A stretch of 64,000 bases of DNA from Dokdonella sp. Its GTDB lineage: Bacteria > Pseudomonadota > Gammaproteobacteria > Xanthomonadales > Rhodanobacteraceae. Below the pieces are notes generated by a model, which was not told the DNA's origin, ran no database searches, and saw nothing but the letters and a program-made list of their open reading frames with translations. Position 1 is the stretch's first letter. Every line of letters begins with the position of its first letter. Positions 9,378 to 18,690 of this stretch are shown here, in pieces. The translations under genes were made by a program, and so were the position numbers. The DNA is taken from NCBI RefSeq assembly GCF_019634775.1, contig NZ_JAHCAS010000003.1:124001-188000 (forward strand), written 5' to 3'.

Positions 9378-9443
9378 GAGCCCCTTCAGGGGCGACGCTG
9401 TTCGTGGTGGTATCGAAGAGCACCGCCCCGAAGGGGCTCCTAC
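9374..9443. repeat. REP-type palindrome between convergent genes
   Basis: GTAGGAGCCCCTTCAGGGGC at the left is mirrored by GCCCCGAAGGGGCTCCTAC at the right, with about 30 bases between; each half is also an internal hairpin. The TAG in the left end is the stop of the PDZ lipoprotein gene and the CTA in the right end, read on the minus strand, is the stop of ilvH. The element may act as a bidirectional transcript end. A family member with compensatory stem changes is at 41121-41174. Confidence 0.88.
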
Positions 9444-9949
9444 GACCCTTGTCCCGGCAGCGCCAGCACCGCCTCGCCACGTTCCAGCGCCGCGGTGCCG
9501 CTGCGCGCGATTTCCAGCACGTCGGCAACTGCACCGAGGTCGGCGAGCACCGCGCTGACGTGAGCCGCATCCCCGGCGAACTGCAGTGTACGGGTACATC
9601 CGCTCGCGTCGAGCACACTGCCGCCGCGGGCTTGGGTGAAGTCGGCAATCGCGGCCTGGTTGTGCGGCGTCGCCACCACCTTGACGATCAACAACTCCGA
9701 TTCGAGATGCCCACGGCTGGTCAAGTCGGCGATCTCGAGCACGTCGACGAGCTTGCGTGACTGGTTGATGATCTGCGCTATCACTGCATCGTCGCCGGCC
9801 GTCACCAGGGTCAGACGCGAGACCTCCGGATGATGGGTCGCAGCCACGGTCAACGATTCGATGTTGTAGCCGCGTGCGGAGAACATCGCGGCCACGCGCG
9901 ACAGTGCGCCGGCTTCGTTCTGCAGCAGGATCGAAATGATGTGACGCAT
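9440..9949 (-). CDS. ilvH: Acetolactate synthase small (regulatory) subunit
   Basis: The 169-residue protein is the ACT-domain regulatory subunit that activates acetolactate synthase and confers valine feedback inhibition. The N-terminal ACT domain begins ISILLQNEAGALSRV and the second half carries the conserved small-subunit C-terminal domain. The start overlaps the large-subunit stop by one base (TGATG), ensuring coupled synthesis. It is the last gene of the nine-gene leu-ilv operon, and its stop lies inside a REP palindrome. Confidence 0.96.
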   Translation of the reverse strand: MRHIISILLQNEAGALSRVAAMFSARGYNIESLTVAATHHPEVSRLTLVTAGDDAVIAQIINQSRKLVDVLEIADLTSRGHLESELLIVKVVATPHNQAAIADFTQARGGSVLDASGCTRTLQFAGDAAHVSAVLADLGAVADVLEIARSGTAALERGEAVLALPGQGS

Positions 9950-11814
9950 CAGAACATCTCCGAAGGCCCAGCCTCGCGCGACTGCATTGCAGAACGCGAC
10001 GGAATGTGATCGCCGGTGATCATCTGCGCATAGGTCATGCCTGGACCGACCATCGGGTAGACGCCGGCATCGGGATCGATCATCACCTCGAGAAAGGCGG
10101 GACCGTCAAAAGCGATGAAGTCCGCAACCATGGCGTCCACCTCGGCGGGATTCTCGAGGCGTCTTGCCCAGGCAAAACCGTCTGCCGCAGCGGCCTTGAT
10201 GAAATCCTTCTTGTGCAGGCTCTTGTCGGTCGCCGAGAAGCGTCCCTTGAAGAACAGCTTCTGCCACTGACGCACCATGCCATCGCCGCAGTTGTTGAGC
10301 ACGACGACCTTGACCGGCAGTCCGTAGGTAGTGACGGTCTCGAGTTCACCGAGGTTCATGCGGATACTGGCATCGCCGTCGATGTCGATCACGACCATGT
10401 CGCGGCGCGCGAACTGCGCACCGATCGCCGCCGGCAGGCCGAAGCCCATCGTGCCCATCGAGCCTGAGGTCAGCCAGCGACGGGGCGCGGTGAAGTCGAA
10501 GTACTGCGCCGCCCACATCTGGTGCTGACCGACCCCAGTGGCGATGATCGCGTTGCCTCGGGTGATCCGGTTGATCGCCTCAATCACCGCGTACGGCTGG
10601 ATCAGCGCGTTGCCACGGTCGTAGTTCATTGCATAGGTACGCTTGAGCGCAGCGATGTGCGCATGCCACGGCGCATGGCGACCCTGACCGAGCGGATCGA
10701 TACCACGCGCATCGGCAAACACGCGCAGTGTGTCCAGCGCATCGGCAAGGTCACCGAGATGGTGCCAGTTGACGCGCTTGACCTTGTCGATTTCGGCCGG
10801 ATCGACGTCGAAGTGGGCGATGAACTTCGCCCCGGCGGCAAACTGGTCAGGCACGGCAGCGACGCGGTCGTCGAAACGCGCACCGACCGCAATGACGAAA
10901 TCGCAGTCCTCGACCGCGTAGTTGGCAAACGCGGTGCCATGCATACCGAGCATGTGCAGCGACAGTGCTTCAGTGGTGTCCGCCGCACCAAGCCCCATCA
11001 GCGTGGTCGTCACCGGCACGCCGAAGCGCTTGGCGAACGCACGCAGTGATGCCGTCGCTTCGGCGGCGATGACGCCACCGCCAACATACAAGAGCGGCCG
11101 TTCGGCACGCTCGAACGCATCGAAGAAGCGCGCGCACGCGGTTTCGCCAAGCCGCCTGCTGGCGATTGCCTGCAGGCGCGCGCGATAACCAGGCACTGGC
11201 AGCGTACCGCTGCCGGCAAACACCAATGCGGCGTTCTGCACGTCCTTGGGAATGTCGATGACGACCGGGCCGGGCCGACCCGTGCGCGCGATCTCGAATG
11301 CGGTGCGCAATGTGGCCTCGAGCCGGGCCGCATCGGTGACCAGGAACACATGCTTCGCGCAGGAACCCATGATGCTGCTGATCGGCGCCTCCTGGAACGC
11401 ATCGGTACCGATCGCTGCGGTAGGTATCTGACCGCAGATGACGACGATCGGCACCGAGTCGGCCATCGCGTCGCGCACCGGCGTGACCGTATTGGTCGCA
11501 CCCGGCCCGGAGGTGACGAGGGCCACGCCGACCTTGCCCGAGGCGCGCGCGTAACCCTGCGCCATGAAACCTGCCCCCTGCTCGTTCGCCGGCACGATCA
11601 GCGGCAGCGGCTCGCTGCCGTCCGCTCGCGGATGCTCGCGGTTGTAACGGAACACCGCGTCGTAGACCGGCAGGATCGCTCCACCGGAATAGCCGAACAC
11701 GACATCGACACCTTCGTCCGCCAGCACCTGCACGACGATGTCGGCACCGCTCATCGGCGTGCCGGCAAGCGCATGGGTGTCACAGGATGGTCCGGGTTGC
11801 AGCATTGCGTTCAT
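9949..11814 (-). CDS. ilvB: Acetolactate synthase large (catalytic) subunit
   Basis: This 621-residue ThDP/FAD enzyme condenses two pyruvates to acetolactate, or pyruvate and 2-oxobutyrate to acetohydroxybutyrate. The ThDP-activating glutamate lies in VPANEQGAGFMA and the ThDP/Mg motif runs from GDASIRMN to LNNCGDGMV; GYSGGAILP marks the N-terminal active-site loop. It has a roughly 20-residue N-terminal extension before SGADIVVQVL. It could equally be named ilvG. It is separated from ilvC by 138 bases containing a palindrome, the longest gap within the operon. Confidence 0.96.
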   Translation of the reverse strand: MNAMLQPGPSCDTHALAGTPMSGADIVVQVLADEGVDVVFGYSGGAILPVYDAVFRYNREHPRADGSEPLPLIVPANEQGAGFMAQGYARASGKVGVALVTSGPGATNTVTPVRDAMADSVPIVVICGQIPTAAIGTDAFQEAPISSIMGSCAKHVFLVTDAARLEATLRTAFEIARTGRPGPVVIDIPKDVQNAALVFAGSGTLPVPGYRARLQAIASRRLGETACARFFDAFERAERPLLYVGGGVIAAEATASLRAFAKRFGVPVTTTLMGLGAADTTEALSLHMLGMHGTAFANYAVEDCDFVIAVGARFDDRVAAVPDQFAAGAKFIAHFDVDPAEIDKVKRVNWHHLGDLADALDTLRVFADARGIDPLGQGRHAPWHAHIAALKRTYAMNYDRGNALIQPYAVIEAINRITRGNAIIATGVGQHQMWAAQYFDFTAPRRWLTSGSMGTMGFGLPAAIGAQFARRDMVVIDIDGDASIRMNLGELETVTTYGLPVKVVVLNNCGDGMVRQWQKLFFKGRFSATDKSLHKKDFIKAAAADGFAWARRLENPAEVDAMVADFIAFDGPAFLEVMIDPDAGVYPMVGPGMTYAQMITGDHIPSRSAMQSREAGPSEMF

Positions 11815-11875
11815 GACATCGTCTCTCTGCTGTTCTGCTTCTCCGCGGGGGAACTGCGAAAAGTCCTGCCCTGCT

Positions 11876-11903
11876 CGTCATCCGGGCGAAAGCCGGGATG
11901 ACG
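11876..11903. repeat. Intra-operon palindrome of the CGTCATCC type
   Basis: CGTCATCCGGGCGAAAGCCGGGATGACG folds into a nearly perfect hairpin (10-bp arms, one mismatch) in the 138-base gap between ilvC and ilvB. It has no T-run. It resembles the widespread REP-like hairpins of pseudomonads and xanthomonads and could modulate downstream expression or protect the upstream message. Confidence 0.75.
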
Positions 11904-11952
11904 GTGTTGAGAGTTCTCGGAAGCTCCAACCAGCGGGTATGAAAAGAGGTCC

Positions 11953-12936
11953 TCACCTCTGTTCGTTCAGCCAGGTCATCTTGCTGCGCAACTCGGCACC
12001 GACCTTCTCGATAGGGTGATCAAGGTCGGCCTGCTTGAGGCGCTGGTAGTTCGGCAAGCCAGCGGCGTACTCGGCGGTCCAGTTCCGGGCGAAGGTGCCG
12101 TCCTGGATGTCGCGCAGCACGTCCTTCATGCGCTCCTTGGTGGCGGCATCGACGATGCGCGGGCCACTGACGTAGTCGCCATACTGCGCGGTCTCGGAGA
12201 CATAGGTCAGCATCTTGGTGATGCCGCCCTGATAAAGCAGGTCGACGATCAGTTTCAGCTCGTGCAGCACTTCGTAGTAGGCGATCTCGGGACGATAGCC
12301 GGCTTCGACGAGAGTCTCGAAACCCTTGATGACGAGTTCGCTGGCGCCACCGCAGAGCACGGCCTGCTCACCGAACAGGTCGGTCTCGGTCTCCTCCTTG
12401 AAGTCGGTTTCGATCAACAGGGCGCGCGCTCCGCCGAGGCCTGCCGCATAGGCCTTGGCCAGGTCCGCCGACTTGCCGCTGACGTCCTGGTAGACCGCAT
12501 ACAGGCAGGGCACACCGCGACCGATCTCGTATTCGGTACGCACCAGATGACCCGGCCCCTTCGGCGCGACCAGGATCACGTCGATGTCCTTGCGTGGCAC
12601 GATCGTCTTGAAGTGCACGTTGAAACCGTGTGCGAACAGCAACGCGGCGCCGGGCTTGAGGTTCGGCTCGATGACTTCGCGATACAGCGCCGGTTGCACC
12701 ATGTCCGGGGTCAGTACGGCGACGAGATCGGCGTCCTTGACCGCATCGGCCGGGGCCACGACGGTGAAGCCATCGGCGCTCGCCTTCGCCGCGGTCGGGC
12801 CGCCCGGGCGCAGGCCAACGACAACATCGAGGCCGGAATCGCGCAGGTTGAGCGCATGGGCACGACCTTGGCTGCCGTAACCGAGCACGGCAATGCGGGC
12901 GCCCTCGAGAGCGGCGGTGGTGACGGTGGAATTCAT
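11953..12936 (-). CDS. ilvC: Ketol-acid reductoisomerase
   Basis: IlvC isomerises and reduces acetolactate or acetohydroxybutyrate with NADPH, in the second common step of Ile/Val synthesis. The 327-residue class I enzyme has the Rossmann motif [14 protein letters not shown] near residue 17 and the Mg-binding acidic run [10 protein letters not shown], followed by the helical knotted domain. I chose the ATG at 12936 (MNSTVT), which has GGAG about ten bases upstream; an ATG at 12960 would add eight residues but lacks such a site. It lies 53 bases after ilvD. Confidence 0.96.
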   Translation of the reverse strand: MNSTVTTAALEGARIAVLGYGSQGRAHALNLRDSGLDVVVGLRPGGPTAAKASADGFTVVAPADAVKDADLVAVLTPDMVQPALYREVIEPNLKPGAALLFAHGFNVHFKTIVPRKDIDVILVAPKGPGHLVRTEYEIGRGVPCLYAVYQDVSGKSADLAKAYAAGLGGARALLIETDFKEETETDLFGEQAVLCGGASELVIKGFETLVEAGYRPEIAYYEVLHELKLIVDLLYQGGITKMLTYVSETAQYGDYVSGPRIVDAATKERMKDVLRDIQDGTFARNWTAEYAAGLPNYQRLKQADLDHPIEKVGAELRSKMTWLNEQR

Positions 12937-12989
12937 CGTGTTGGTCTCCAGGGAAGGCATGACGGGGTTTCTGAATTCGTTGGGGGAAG

Positions 12990-14669
12990 TCAAGCGTCGG
13001 TGACCGCGCCGCGCGCGGCGGAGCCGACCAGACGCACATACTTGGCGAGCACGCCACGTTCGACCTTCGGCGGCGGCGCGATCCATTCGGCACGGCGTGA
13101 TTCGAGGTCGGCGTCGGTATCGATGACTCGGCGGGTGGCATCGATGACGATGCGATCGCCGTCGCGCAGCAGGGCGATCGGTCCACCGAGCGCCGCTTCG
13201 GGCGCGATGTGACCGACCATGAAGCCGTGCGTGGCACCGCTGAAGCGACCGTCGGTCATCAAGGCGACATCGTCACCGAGGCCACGGCCGACCAGGGCAG
13301 CCGTGACCGCCAGCATCTCGCGCATCCCGGGGCCGCCGACCGGGCCTTCATGGCGGATCACGACGACGTCGCCGGCCATGATCAAGCCGGCCTGCACGGC
13401 CTTGAACGCAGCCTCTTCGCCGTCGAACACGCGCGCCCTGCCCTCGAAATGCAGGCGGCCCTTGCCGGCGAGCTTGAGGATGCAGCCTTCCGGTGCGAGC
13501 TTGCCGTAGAGGATCGAATAGCCGCCGCGCGGCTTGAATGCCCTGTCGACCGGAACGACGACTTCCTGCCCGGACGGCGCCGGTGGTGCCGCTTCGATCT
13601 CGGCGAACAGGCTGCGGCCGGTGATCGTCGGCGTATCGTAGACCAGGTCGGCTGCACGCAGCTCGCGCAGCACCGTGGTGAGGCCGCCGGCCGCACTCAT
13701 CTCGATCGCCGTATAACGACCACCGGGCATGAGGTCGGCGATGACAGGCGTCGCCACCGAGGCCGCCTCGAAGTCTTCGAGTTCGAGTTCGACACCCGCC
13801 TCGTGGGCAATGGCGAGCAGGTGCAGTACCGCGTTGGTCGAACCCGCGGTGGCTGCCGCCATGCGCGCGGCATTGCGGAACGCCTCGCGGGTCAACAGGC
13901 TGCGCGGACGGCGCTGCGCGTGCAGCGCCTCGACGGCCAGTTCACCGCAGCGTCGCGCGACATCGCGCTTGGCCGGATCGGTCGCCGGCACATCGTTGAA
14001 GCCGAGCGGACTCAAGCCCAGCGTGGTCAGTACCATCGCCATGGTGTTGGCGGTGAACTGGCCCCCACAGGCTCCGGCGCCCGGACAAGCCTTCTGCTCG
14101 ATCGCGGTGAGGCGCGCGTCGTCGATGCGACCTGCACCATGCGCGCCGACCGCCTCGAACACCTGCTGCACGGTGATCGGCTGACCGTCGAGCGTGCCGT
14201 GCGCGATGCTGCCGCCGTACAAGGCGACGCCCGGAATGTCGAGCCGCGCCAATGCCATCGCCGCAGCCGGAATGGTCTTGTCACACCCGCACAGCACGAC
14301 CATCGCATCAAGGCTGTGCCCATCGACGGCCAGCTCGATCGAATCGGCGATGACCTCACGACTGACCAGCGAGGCGCGCATGCCCGGCGTGCCCATGGCA
14401 ATGCCGTCGGTGACCGCGATGGTGTTGAACTCGATCGGTGTCGCGCCGGCCGCACGCACGCCTTCGGCGGCAGCCTCGGCCAGCTCGCGCAGGTTGAGGT
14501 TGCACGGCGAGATGTTCGACCAGGAGTGCACGATGGCAACCATCGGTCGACGCACGGCGTCCTCGTCGAGGCCTGTCGCGTACAGCATCGCCCGTGCCGG
14601 CGCACGGTCCGGGCCGGCCTTCATCACGTCACTGCGTAGCGGGATGCGCTTCCAGTCCTTTGTCTTCAT
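12990..14669 (-). CDS. ilvD: Dihydroxy-acid dehydratase
   Basis: IlvD dehydrates 2,3-dihydroxy-3-methylbutanoate and its homologue to the 2-oxo acids that lead to valine, leucine and isoleucine. The 559-residue protein shows the three cluster-ligand cysteine regions: [21 protein letters not shown] and [16 protein letters not shown], plus the C-terminal [16 protein letters not shown] block. The start ATG at 14669 overlaps the leuB stop as ATGA. A GTG five codons upstream is possible but less likely. It sits between the leucine-specific and the common Ile/Val genes. Confidence 0.96.
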   Translation of the reverse strand: MKTKDWKRIPLRSDVMKAGPDRAPARAMLYATGLDEDAVRRPMVAIVHSWSNISPCNLNLRELAEAAAEGVRAAGATPIEFNTIAVTDGIAMGTPGMRASLVSREVIADSIELAVDGHSLDAMVVLCGCDKTIPAAAMALARLDIPGVALYGGSIAHGTLDGQPITVQQVFEAVGAHGAGRIDDARLTAIEQKACPGAGACGGQFTANTMAMVLTTLGLSPLGFNDVPATDPAKRDVARRCGELAVEALHAQRRPRSLLTREAFRNAARMAAATAGSTNAVLHLLAIAHEAGVELELEDFEAASVATPVIADLMPGGRYTAIEMSAAGGLTTVLRELRAADLVYDTPTITGRSLFAEIEAAPPAPSGQEVVVPVDRAFKPRGGYSILYGKLAPEGCILKLAGKGRLHFEGRARVFDGEEAAFKAVQAGLIMAGDVVVIRHEGPVGGPGMREMLAVTAALVGRGLGDDVALMTDGRFSGATHGFMVGHIAPEAALGGPIALLRDGDRIVIDATRRVIDTDADLESRRAEWIAPPPKVERGVLAKYVRLVGSAARGAVTDA

Positions 14670-15733
14670 GCGGCCACCCTGCACTTCCCGGCAAGACGAC
14701 TGAGCACGGCGGCGGTGACCTGCTGCGTGCTCGCCTTGCCGCCGAGGTCGCGGGTCAGCTCATCGTGCTCGAACACGGCATCGACCGCCGCCTCGAGCGC
14801 ATCGGCCTCGGCATCGAGCCCGAGCGAGTGGCGCAGCAACAGGGCGGCACTGAGGATGGCGCCGATCGGATTGGCCACACCCTGCCCGGCGATGTCCGGT
14901 GCCGAGCCGTGGATCGGTTCGTACAGGCCACGCGGTCCATCGCCCAGCGAAGCCGACGGCGACACACCGAGCGACCCGGCGAGAGCGGCGGCTTCATCGG
15001 TCAGGATGTCACCGAACAGATTTTCAGTGACGATGACGTCGTAGGCCGAAGGCCGCGTAAGCAGCAGCATCGCCATCGAATCGACGAGTTGGTGTTCGAG
15101 GGCTATGTCGGAGTATTCGCCAGCTACGCGTGTCGTCGTGGCACGCCACAGGCGCGAGGTCTCGAGCACATTGGCCTTGTCGACCGAGGTCAGGCGGCGG
15201 CGCCGTCGACGCGCCAGCCCGCAGGCACGACGCACCACGCGCTCGACCTCGCCAACCGTGTAGCGGCATTCATCGATCGCGGCGTCGTCCTCGCGCTGCT
15301 TGCGGCCGAAGTAGGCACCGCCGGTCAGCTCGCGCACGAACAACAGGTCGATGCCGGCGAGGTTCTCGGGCTTCAGCGGTGAATGCGCGGCCAAGCGCGG
15401 ATGCACGCGCAGCGGCCGCAGGTTCGCGTACACGCCGAGTTTCGCGCGCAACGCGAGCAGACCCTGCTCCGGGCGGACCGTGGCCTGCGGGTCCGACCAT
15501 TTCGGGCCGCCCACCGCACCGAGCAGGACGGCATCAGAAGCGAGACAGGCGTCGATCGTCGCCTGCGGCAATGGTTCACCGGTTTCGTCCATGGCGATAC
15601 CGCCAATGTGGTGCTCGCTGAACTCGACGACATGCCCTGCTTGCGTGGCGACCTCACGCAGCACGGCCACCGCCGCGGCGCTGACTTCCGGACCGATGCC
15701 GTCACCCGGCAAGACCGCGATGTGGGCTCTCAT
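14666..15733 (-). CDS. leuB: 3-isopropylmalate dehydrogenase
   Basis: LeuB oxidatively decarboxylates 3-isopropylmalate to 2-oxoisocaproate with NAD+. The 355-residue protein begins with the family's [13 protein letters not shown] and carries the metal/substrate motif [20 protein letters not shown] run of six arginines (about residues 181-186, just before [11 protein letters not shown]) is an odd insertion-like feature, although the surrounding motif is intact. The start overlaps the leuD stop as ATGA and the stop overlaps the ilvD start likewise, so synthesis is probably tightly coupled. Confidence 0.96.
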   Translation of the reverse strand: MRAHIAVLPGDGIGPEVSAAAVAVLREVATQAGHVVEFSEHHIGGIAMDETGEPLPQATIDACLASDAVLLGAVGGPKWSDPQATVRPEQGLLALRAKLGVYANLRPLRVHPRLAAHSPLKPENLAGIDLLFVRELTGGAYFGRKQREDDAAIDECRYTVGEVERVVRRACGLARRRRRRLTSVDKANVLETSRLWRATTTRVAGEYSDIALEHQLVDSMAMLLLTRPSAYDVIVTENLFGDILTDEAAALAGSLGVSPSASLGDGPRGLYEPIHGSAPDIAGQGVANPIGAILSAALLLRHSLGLDAEADALEAAVDAVFEHDELTRDLGGKASTQQVTAAVLSRLAGKCRVAA

Positions 15734-16329
15734 GCAATTGTCTCCGTTGGGATATCCGCGCGGGTACGCTCCCACGCCGCGATGTCGGCTTCGGCATCGA
15801 GCAGGAACCCGAGCTGGTCGATGCCGTTGAGCAGGCAATGGCGCGCGAAGCCGTCGAGGGCGAAGGCGAACACGCGCCCGTCCGGCAGCGTGAGCGTGCG
15901 TGCGGCGACGTCGATGGCAAGTTCGAGGCCCGGGCTGTCCAGCAGCACGCGATGCTCGGCCTCGGCCAGCACGATCGCGAGCAGACCGTTCTTCAGCGCA
16001 TTGCTGCGGAAGATGTCTGCGATCTCCGAGGAGATCACCGCCTGCACGCCGTAGTCGAGCAGCGCCCATGGCGCATGCTCGCGCGAGGAGCCGCAACCGA
16101 AGTTGCGCCCGGCGACCAGGATCGCGCAGCCCTTGGCCTCGGCGCGGTTGAGCGGGAACTCCGGGTTGTCGCTGCCATCGGCCGCGTAGCGCCAGTCGTT
16201 GAAGGCATGGCGGCCGAGACCGGCGCGTTCGGTGGTGGTGAGGAAACGCGCCGGGATGATGCGGTCGGTGTCGATGTTCTCGAACGGCAGCACGGCCGTG
16301 CGCGAACGCACTTCCTTGACGGGTTTCAT
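15730..16329 (-). CDS. leuD: 3-isopropylmalate dehydratase small subunit
   Basis: LeuD is the small swivelling subunit of isopropylmalate isomerase, working with LeuC to convert 2- to 3-isopropylmalate. At 199 residues it matches the family; [13 protein letters not shown] and [17 protein letters not shown] are the substrate-loop and swivel-domain signatures. Both ends overlap the neighbours leuC and leuB by ATGA junctions. Confidence 0.97.
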   Translation of the reverse strand: MKPVKEVRSRTAVLPFENIDTDRIIPARFLTTTERAGLGRHAFNDWRYAADGSDNPEFPLNRAEAKGCAILVAGRNFGCGSSREHAPWALLDYGVQAVISSEIADIFRSNALKNGLLAIVLAEAEHRVLLDSPGLELAIDVAARTLTLPDGRVFAFALDGFARHCLLNGIDQLGFLLDAEADIAAWERTRADIPTETIA

Positions 16330-17735
16330 GCGGCGTGCTCCAGGAAGGCGTCGGGGTCGGTGATGCAGCCGCTGACCGCGGCGACTGCGGCCACCAGCGG
16401 GCTGGCCAGCACGGTACGCGCGCCGGGCCCCTGCCGCCCCTCGAAGTTGCGGTTACTGGTCGAAACGACGAGTTGGCCGGGCTGGGCGATGTCGCCATTC
16501 ATGCCGATGCACATCGAACAGCCGGCGTCACGCCACTCCGCACCGGCGTCGGTGAACACGGCGTCGAGTCCCTCGGCCTCGGCCTCGCGCTTGATGCGCA
16601 CCGAACCGGGCACGACCAGCATGCGCACGCCGGCGGCAACCTTGCGGCCGCGCAGCACCGCGGCCGCCTCGCGCAGATCGGACAGGCGCGAATTCGTGCA
16701 ACTGCCGATGAAGACCACGTCGACCTTTTCGCCGGTGAGCGGCCGGCCACCTGCGAAACGCATGTAGGCCAAGGCCTTGGCTTCCTGGGCATCGCGTGCA
16801 CTCGGGATCGGCGCGGCGATCGGCGTGACCATGCCCGGATGCGTGCCCCAGGTGATGGTGCGACCGATCTCGGCGGCATCGATGCGCACCTCGCGGTCGT
16901 AGCGCGCGCCGTCGTCGCTGCGCAGGCCTCGCCAGCCTGCGACGGCGCGGTTCCAGTCCGCGCCTTGCGGCACGCGCGCGCGTCCGGCCAGCCAGGCAAA
17001 GGTGGTTTCGTCAGGGGCGATCAGGCCGGCACGCGCGCCCGCCTCGATCGACATGTTGCACACGGTCATGCGCTCCTCCATCGACAGCGCCTCGATCGCG
17101 CTGCCGCGATACTCGAGCACGTGACCGGTGCCGCCGCCGACCCCGATCACGCCGATCACGTGCAGGATCAGGTCCTTGGCACCGACGCCGGGACGCAGGT
17201 GACCGTCGACGTGGATCGCAAAGGTTTTCGGTTTGCGCTGCAGCAGGCATTGCGTGGCCAGCACGTGGCCGACTTCGGTCGTACCGATGCCGAAGGCGAG
17301 TGCACCGAAGGCGCCGTGCGTGGCGGTGTGGCTGTCGCCGCAGACGATGGTCATGCCGGGCTGGGTCGCGCCGAGCTCGGGGCCCATCACGTGCACGATG
17401 CCGCGATTCTCGCTGTCCCAGCCATTCAGCTCGATGCCGAATTCGCGACAGTTCGCCTCCAGCTGGCGCACCTGGTTCTCCGCTTCCACACTGGCATAGG
17501 CACGTCGGCCGTTGGCATCCGCGGGCGTGGTCGGGGTCGAATGGTCGAGCGTGGCGAGGACGCGTTCGGGGCGACGTACGCCGCAACCGCGCGACCGCAG
17601 TTCGCTGAAGGCCTGTGGCGAGGTCACCTCGTGGATCAGGTGCAGATCGATATAGAGGATGCCCGGCGTATCCGTCGTTTCGGCACGCACGACATGCGCA
17701 TCCCAGATCTTGTCGATGATCGTGCGCGCGCTCAT
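16326..17735 (-). CDS. leuC: 3-isopropylmalate dehydratase large subunit
   Basis: LeuC is the aconitase-type 4Fe-4S subunit of isopropylmalate isomerase. The 469-residue protein contains [20 protein letters not shown], the first cluster cysteine in [14 protein letters not shown] and the CxxC pair in CSMCIGMN. Length is close to E. coli LeuC (466). It overlaps ilvE upstream and leuD downstream by four bases each. Confidence 0.97.
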   Translation of the reverse strand: MSARTIIDKIWDAHVVRAETTDTPGILYIDLHLIHEVTSPQAFSELRSRGCGVRRPERVLATLDHSTPTTPADANGRRAYASVEAENQVRQLEANCREFGIELNGWDSENRGIVHVMGPELGATQPGMTIVCGDSHTATHGAFGALAFGIGTTEVGHVLATQCLLQRKPKTFAIHVDGHLRPGVGAKDLILHVIGVIGVGGGTGHVLEYRGSAIEALSMEERMTVCNMSIEAGARAGLIAPDETTFAWLAGRARVPQGADWNRAVAGWRGLRSDDGARYDREVRIDAAEIGRTITWGTHPGMVTPIAAPIPSARDAQEAKALAYMRFAGGRPLTGEKVDVVFIGSCTNSRLSDLREAAAVLRGRKVAAGVRMLVVPGSVRIKREAEAEGLDAVFTDAGAEWRDAGCSMCIGMNGDIAQPGQLVVSTSNRNFEGRQGPGARTVLASPLVAAVAAVSGCITDPDAFLEHAA

Positions 17736-18682
17736 GCGGCGATGACCTCGTCGGCGCGCACCGGCGCCGCGGCATGCACCAGGGTCAGCCAGCCACGTTC
17801 GTCACGTGTACGCCCGTCGAACAGACCGAAGAAGGCCTGCTGCAGCGCACGCGTGATCGGGCCGGGCCTGCCGGTGCCGACCGGCTTGCGGTCGACCGAG
17901 CGCACCGGCGTGATCTCCGCGGCGGTGCCGGTCATGAAGATCTCGTCAGCCGTGTACAGCGCCTCGCGCGGCAGGTCGCGCTCCTCGACCCGGTAGCCGA
18001 GGTCACCGGCCAGCGCGATCACGCTGTCACGCGTGATGCCGGCGAGGATGCCTGCGCTGGTCGGCGGCGTGAGGATGAGACCGCGTTTGACCAGGAACAG
18101 GTTCTCGCCCGCGCCCTCGCTGAGCAGGCCGTTGTGGCCGAGCGCGATGCCTTCGGCATAGCCACCACGCTGCGCCTCGAACGCGATCAGTTGGCTTGAA
18201 AGATAGTTGCCGCCCGCCTTCGCCCAGGCTGGAAACGTGTTCGGTGCCGGCCGGTTCCACGACGACACGCACACATCGGCACCGTGTTCGAGCGCGTCGC
18301 CGAGGTAAGCGCCCCAATCGAGCGCCATGATCGACACGTCGACCGGTGAACCGGCCTTGGGCAGCACGCCGAGACCGCCCGCGCCACGGAACACGATCGG
18401 CCGCACATAGGCCGACTTGAGGCCGTTCGCCGCAATCAGTTCGAGGCAGGCCGCATTGATCTCGTCCTCGTCATAGCCGATCTCGATCTCGTAGATGCGC
18501 GCCGACTCGAACAGGCGGCGCGTGTGGTCGGCCAGGCGGAAATACGCAGGCCCCTGCGGCGTCGCATAGACGCGCTCACCCTCGAACACCGAGGAGCCGT
18601 AATGCAGCGCATGCGCGCTGACGTGCACCGTGGCCTCATGCCATGGCTTGAGCTTTCCGTTGTGCCAGATCAGGTTCGACAT
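17732..18682 (-). CDS. ilvE: Branched-chain amino acid aminotransferase
   Basis: IlvE is the fold-type IV PLP enzyme performing the final transamination to Val, Leu and Ile from glutamate. The 316-residue protein shows [14 protein letters not shown], the PLP-lysine region [15 protein letters not shown] and the cofactor-phosphate loop [13 protein letters not shown]. The ATG at 18682 has GAGGAA upstream, and that ribosome-binding site overlaps the leuA stop (TGAGGAAACCCATG). Its position directly after leuA, ahead of leuCDB, is unusual compared with enteric operons and supplies the transaminase in step with the pathway. Confidence 0.96.
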   Translation of the reverse strand: MSNLIWHNGKLKPWHEATVHVSAHALHYGSSVFEGERVYATPQGPAYFRLADHTRRLFESARIYEIEIGYDEDEINAACLELIAANGLKSAYVRPIVFRGAGGLGVLPKAGSPVDVSIMALDWGAYLGDALEHGADVCVSSWNRPAPNTFPAWAKAGGNYLSSQLIAFEAQRGGYAEGIALGHNGLLSEGAGENLFLVKRGLILTPPTSAGILAGITRDSVIALAGDLGYRVEERDLPREALYTADEIFMTGTAAEITPVRSVDRKPVGTGRPGPITRALQQAFFGLFDGRTRDERGWLTLVHAAAPVRADEVIAA

Positions 18683-18690
18683 GGGTTTCC

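Noticed and set aside
13209..14639. A 476-codon open frame on the plus strand
   Set aside because: It lies wholly antisense to ilvD, whose motifs are complete. Long antisense frames are expected at this G+C content, and the translation shows no family.
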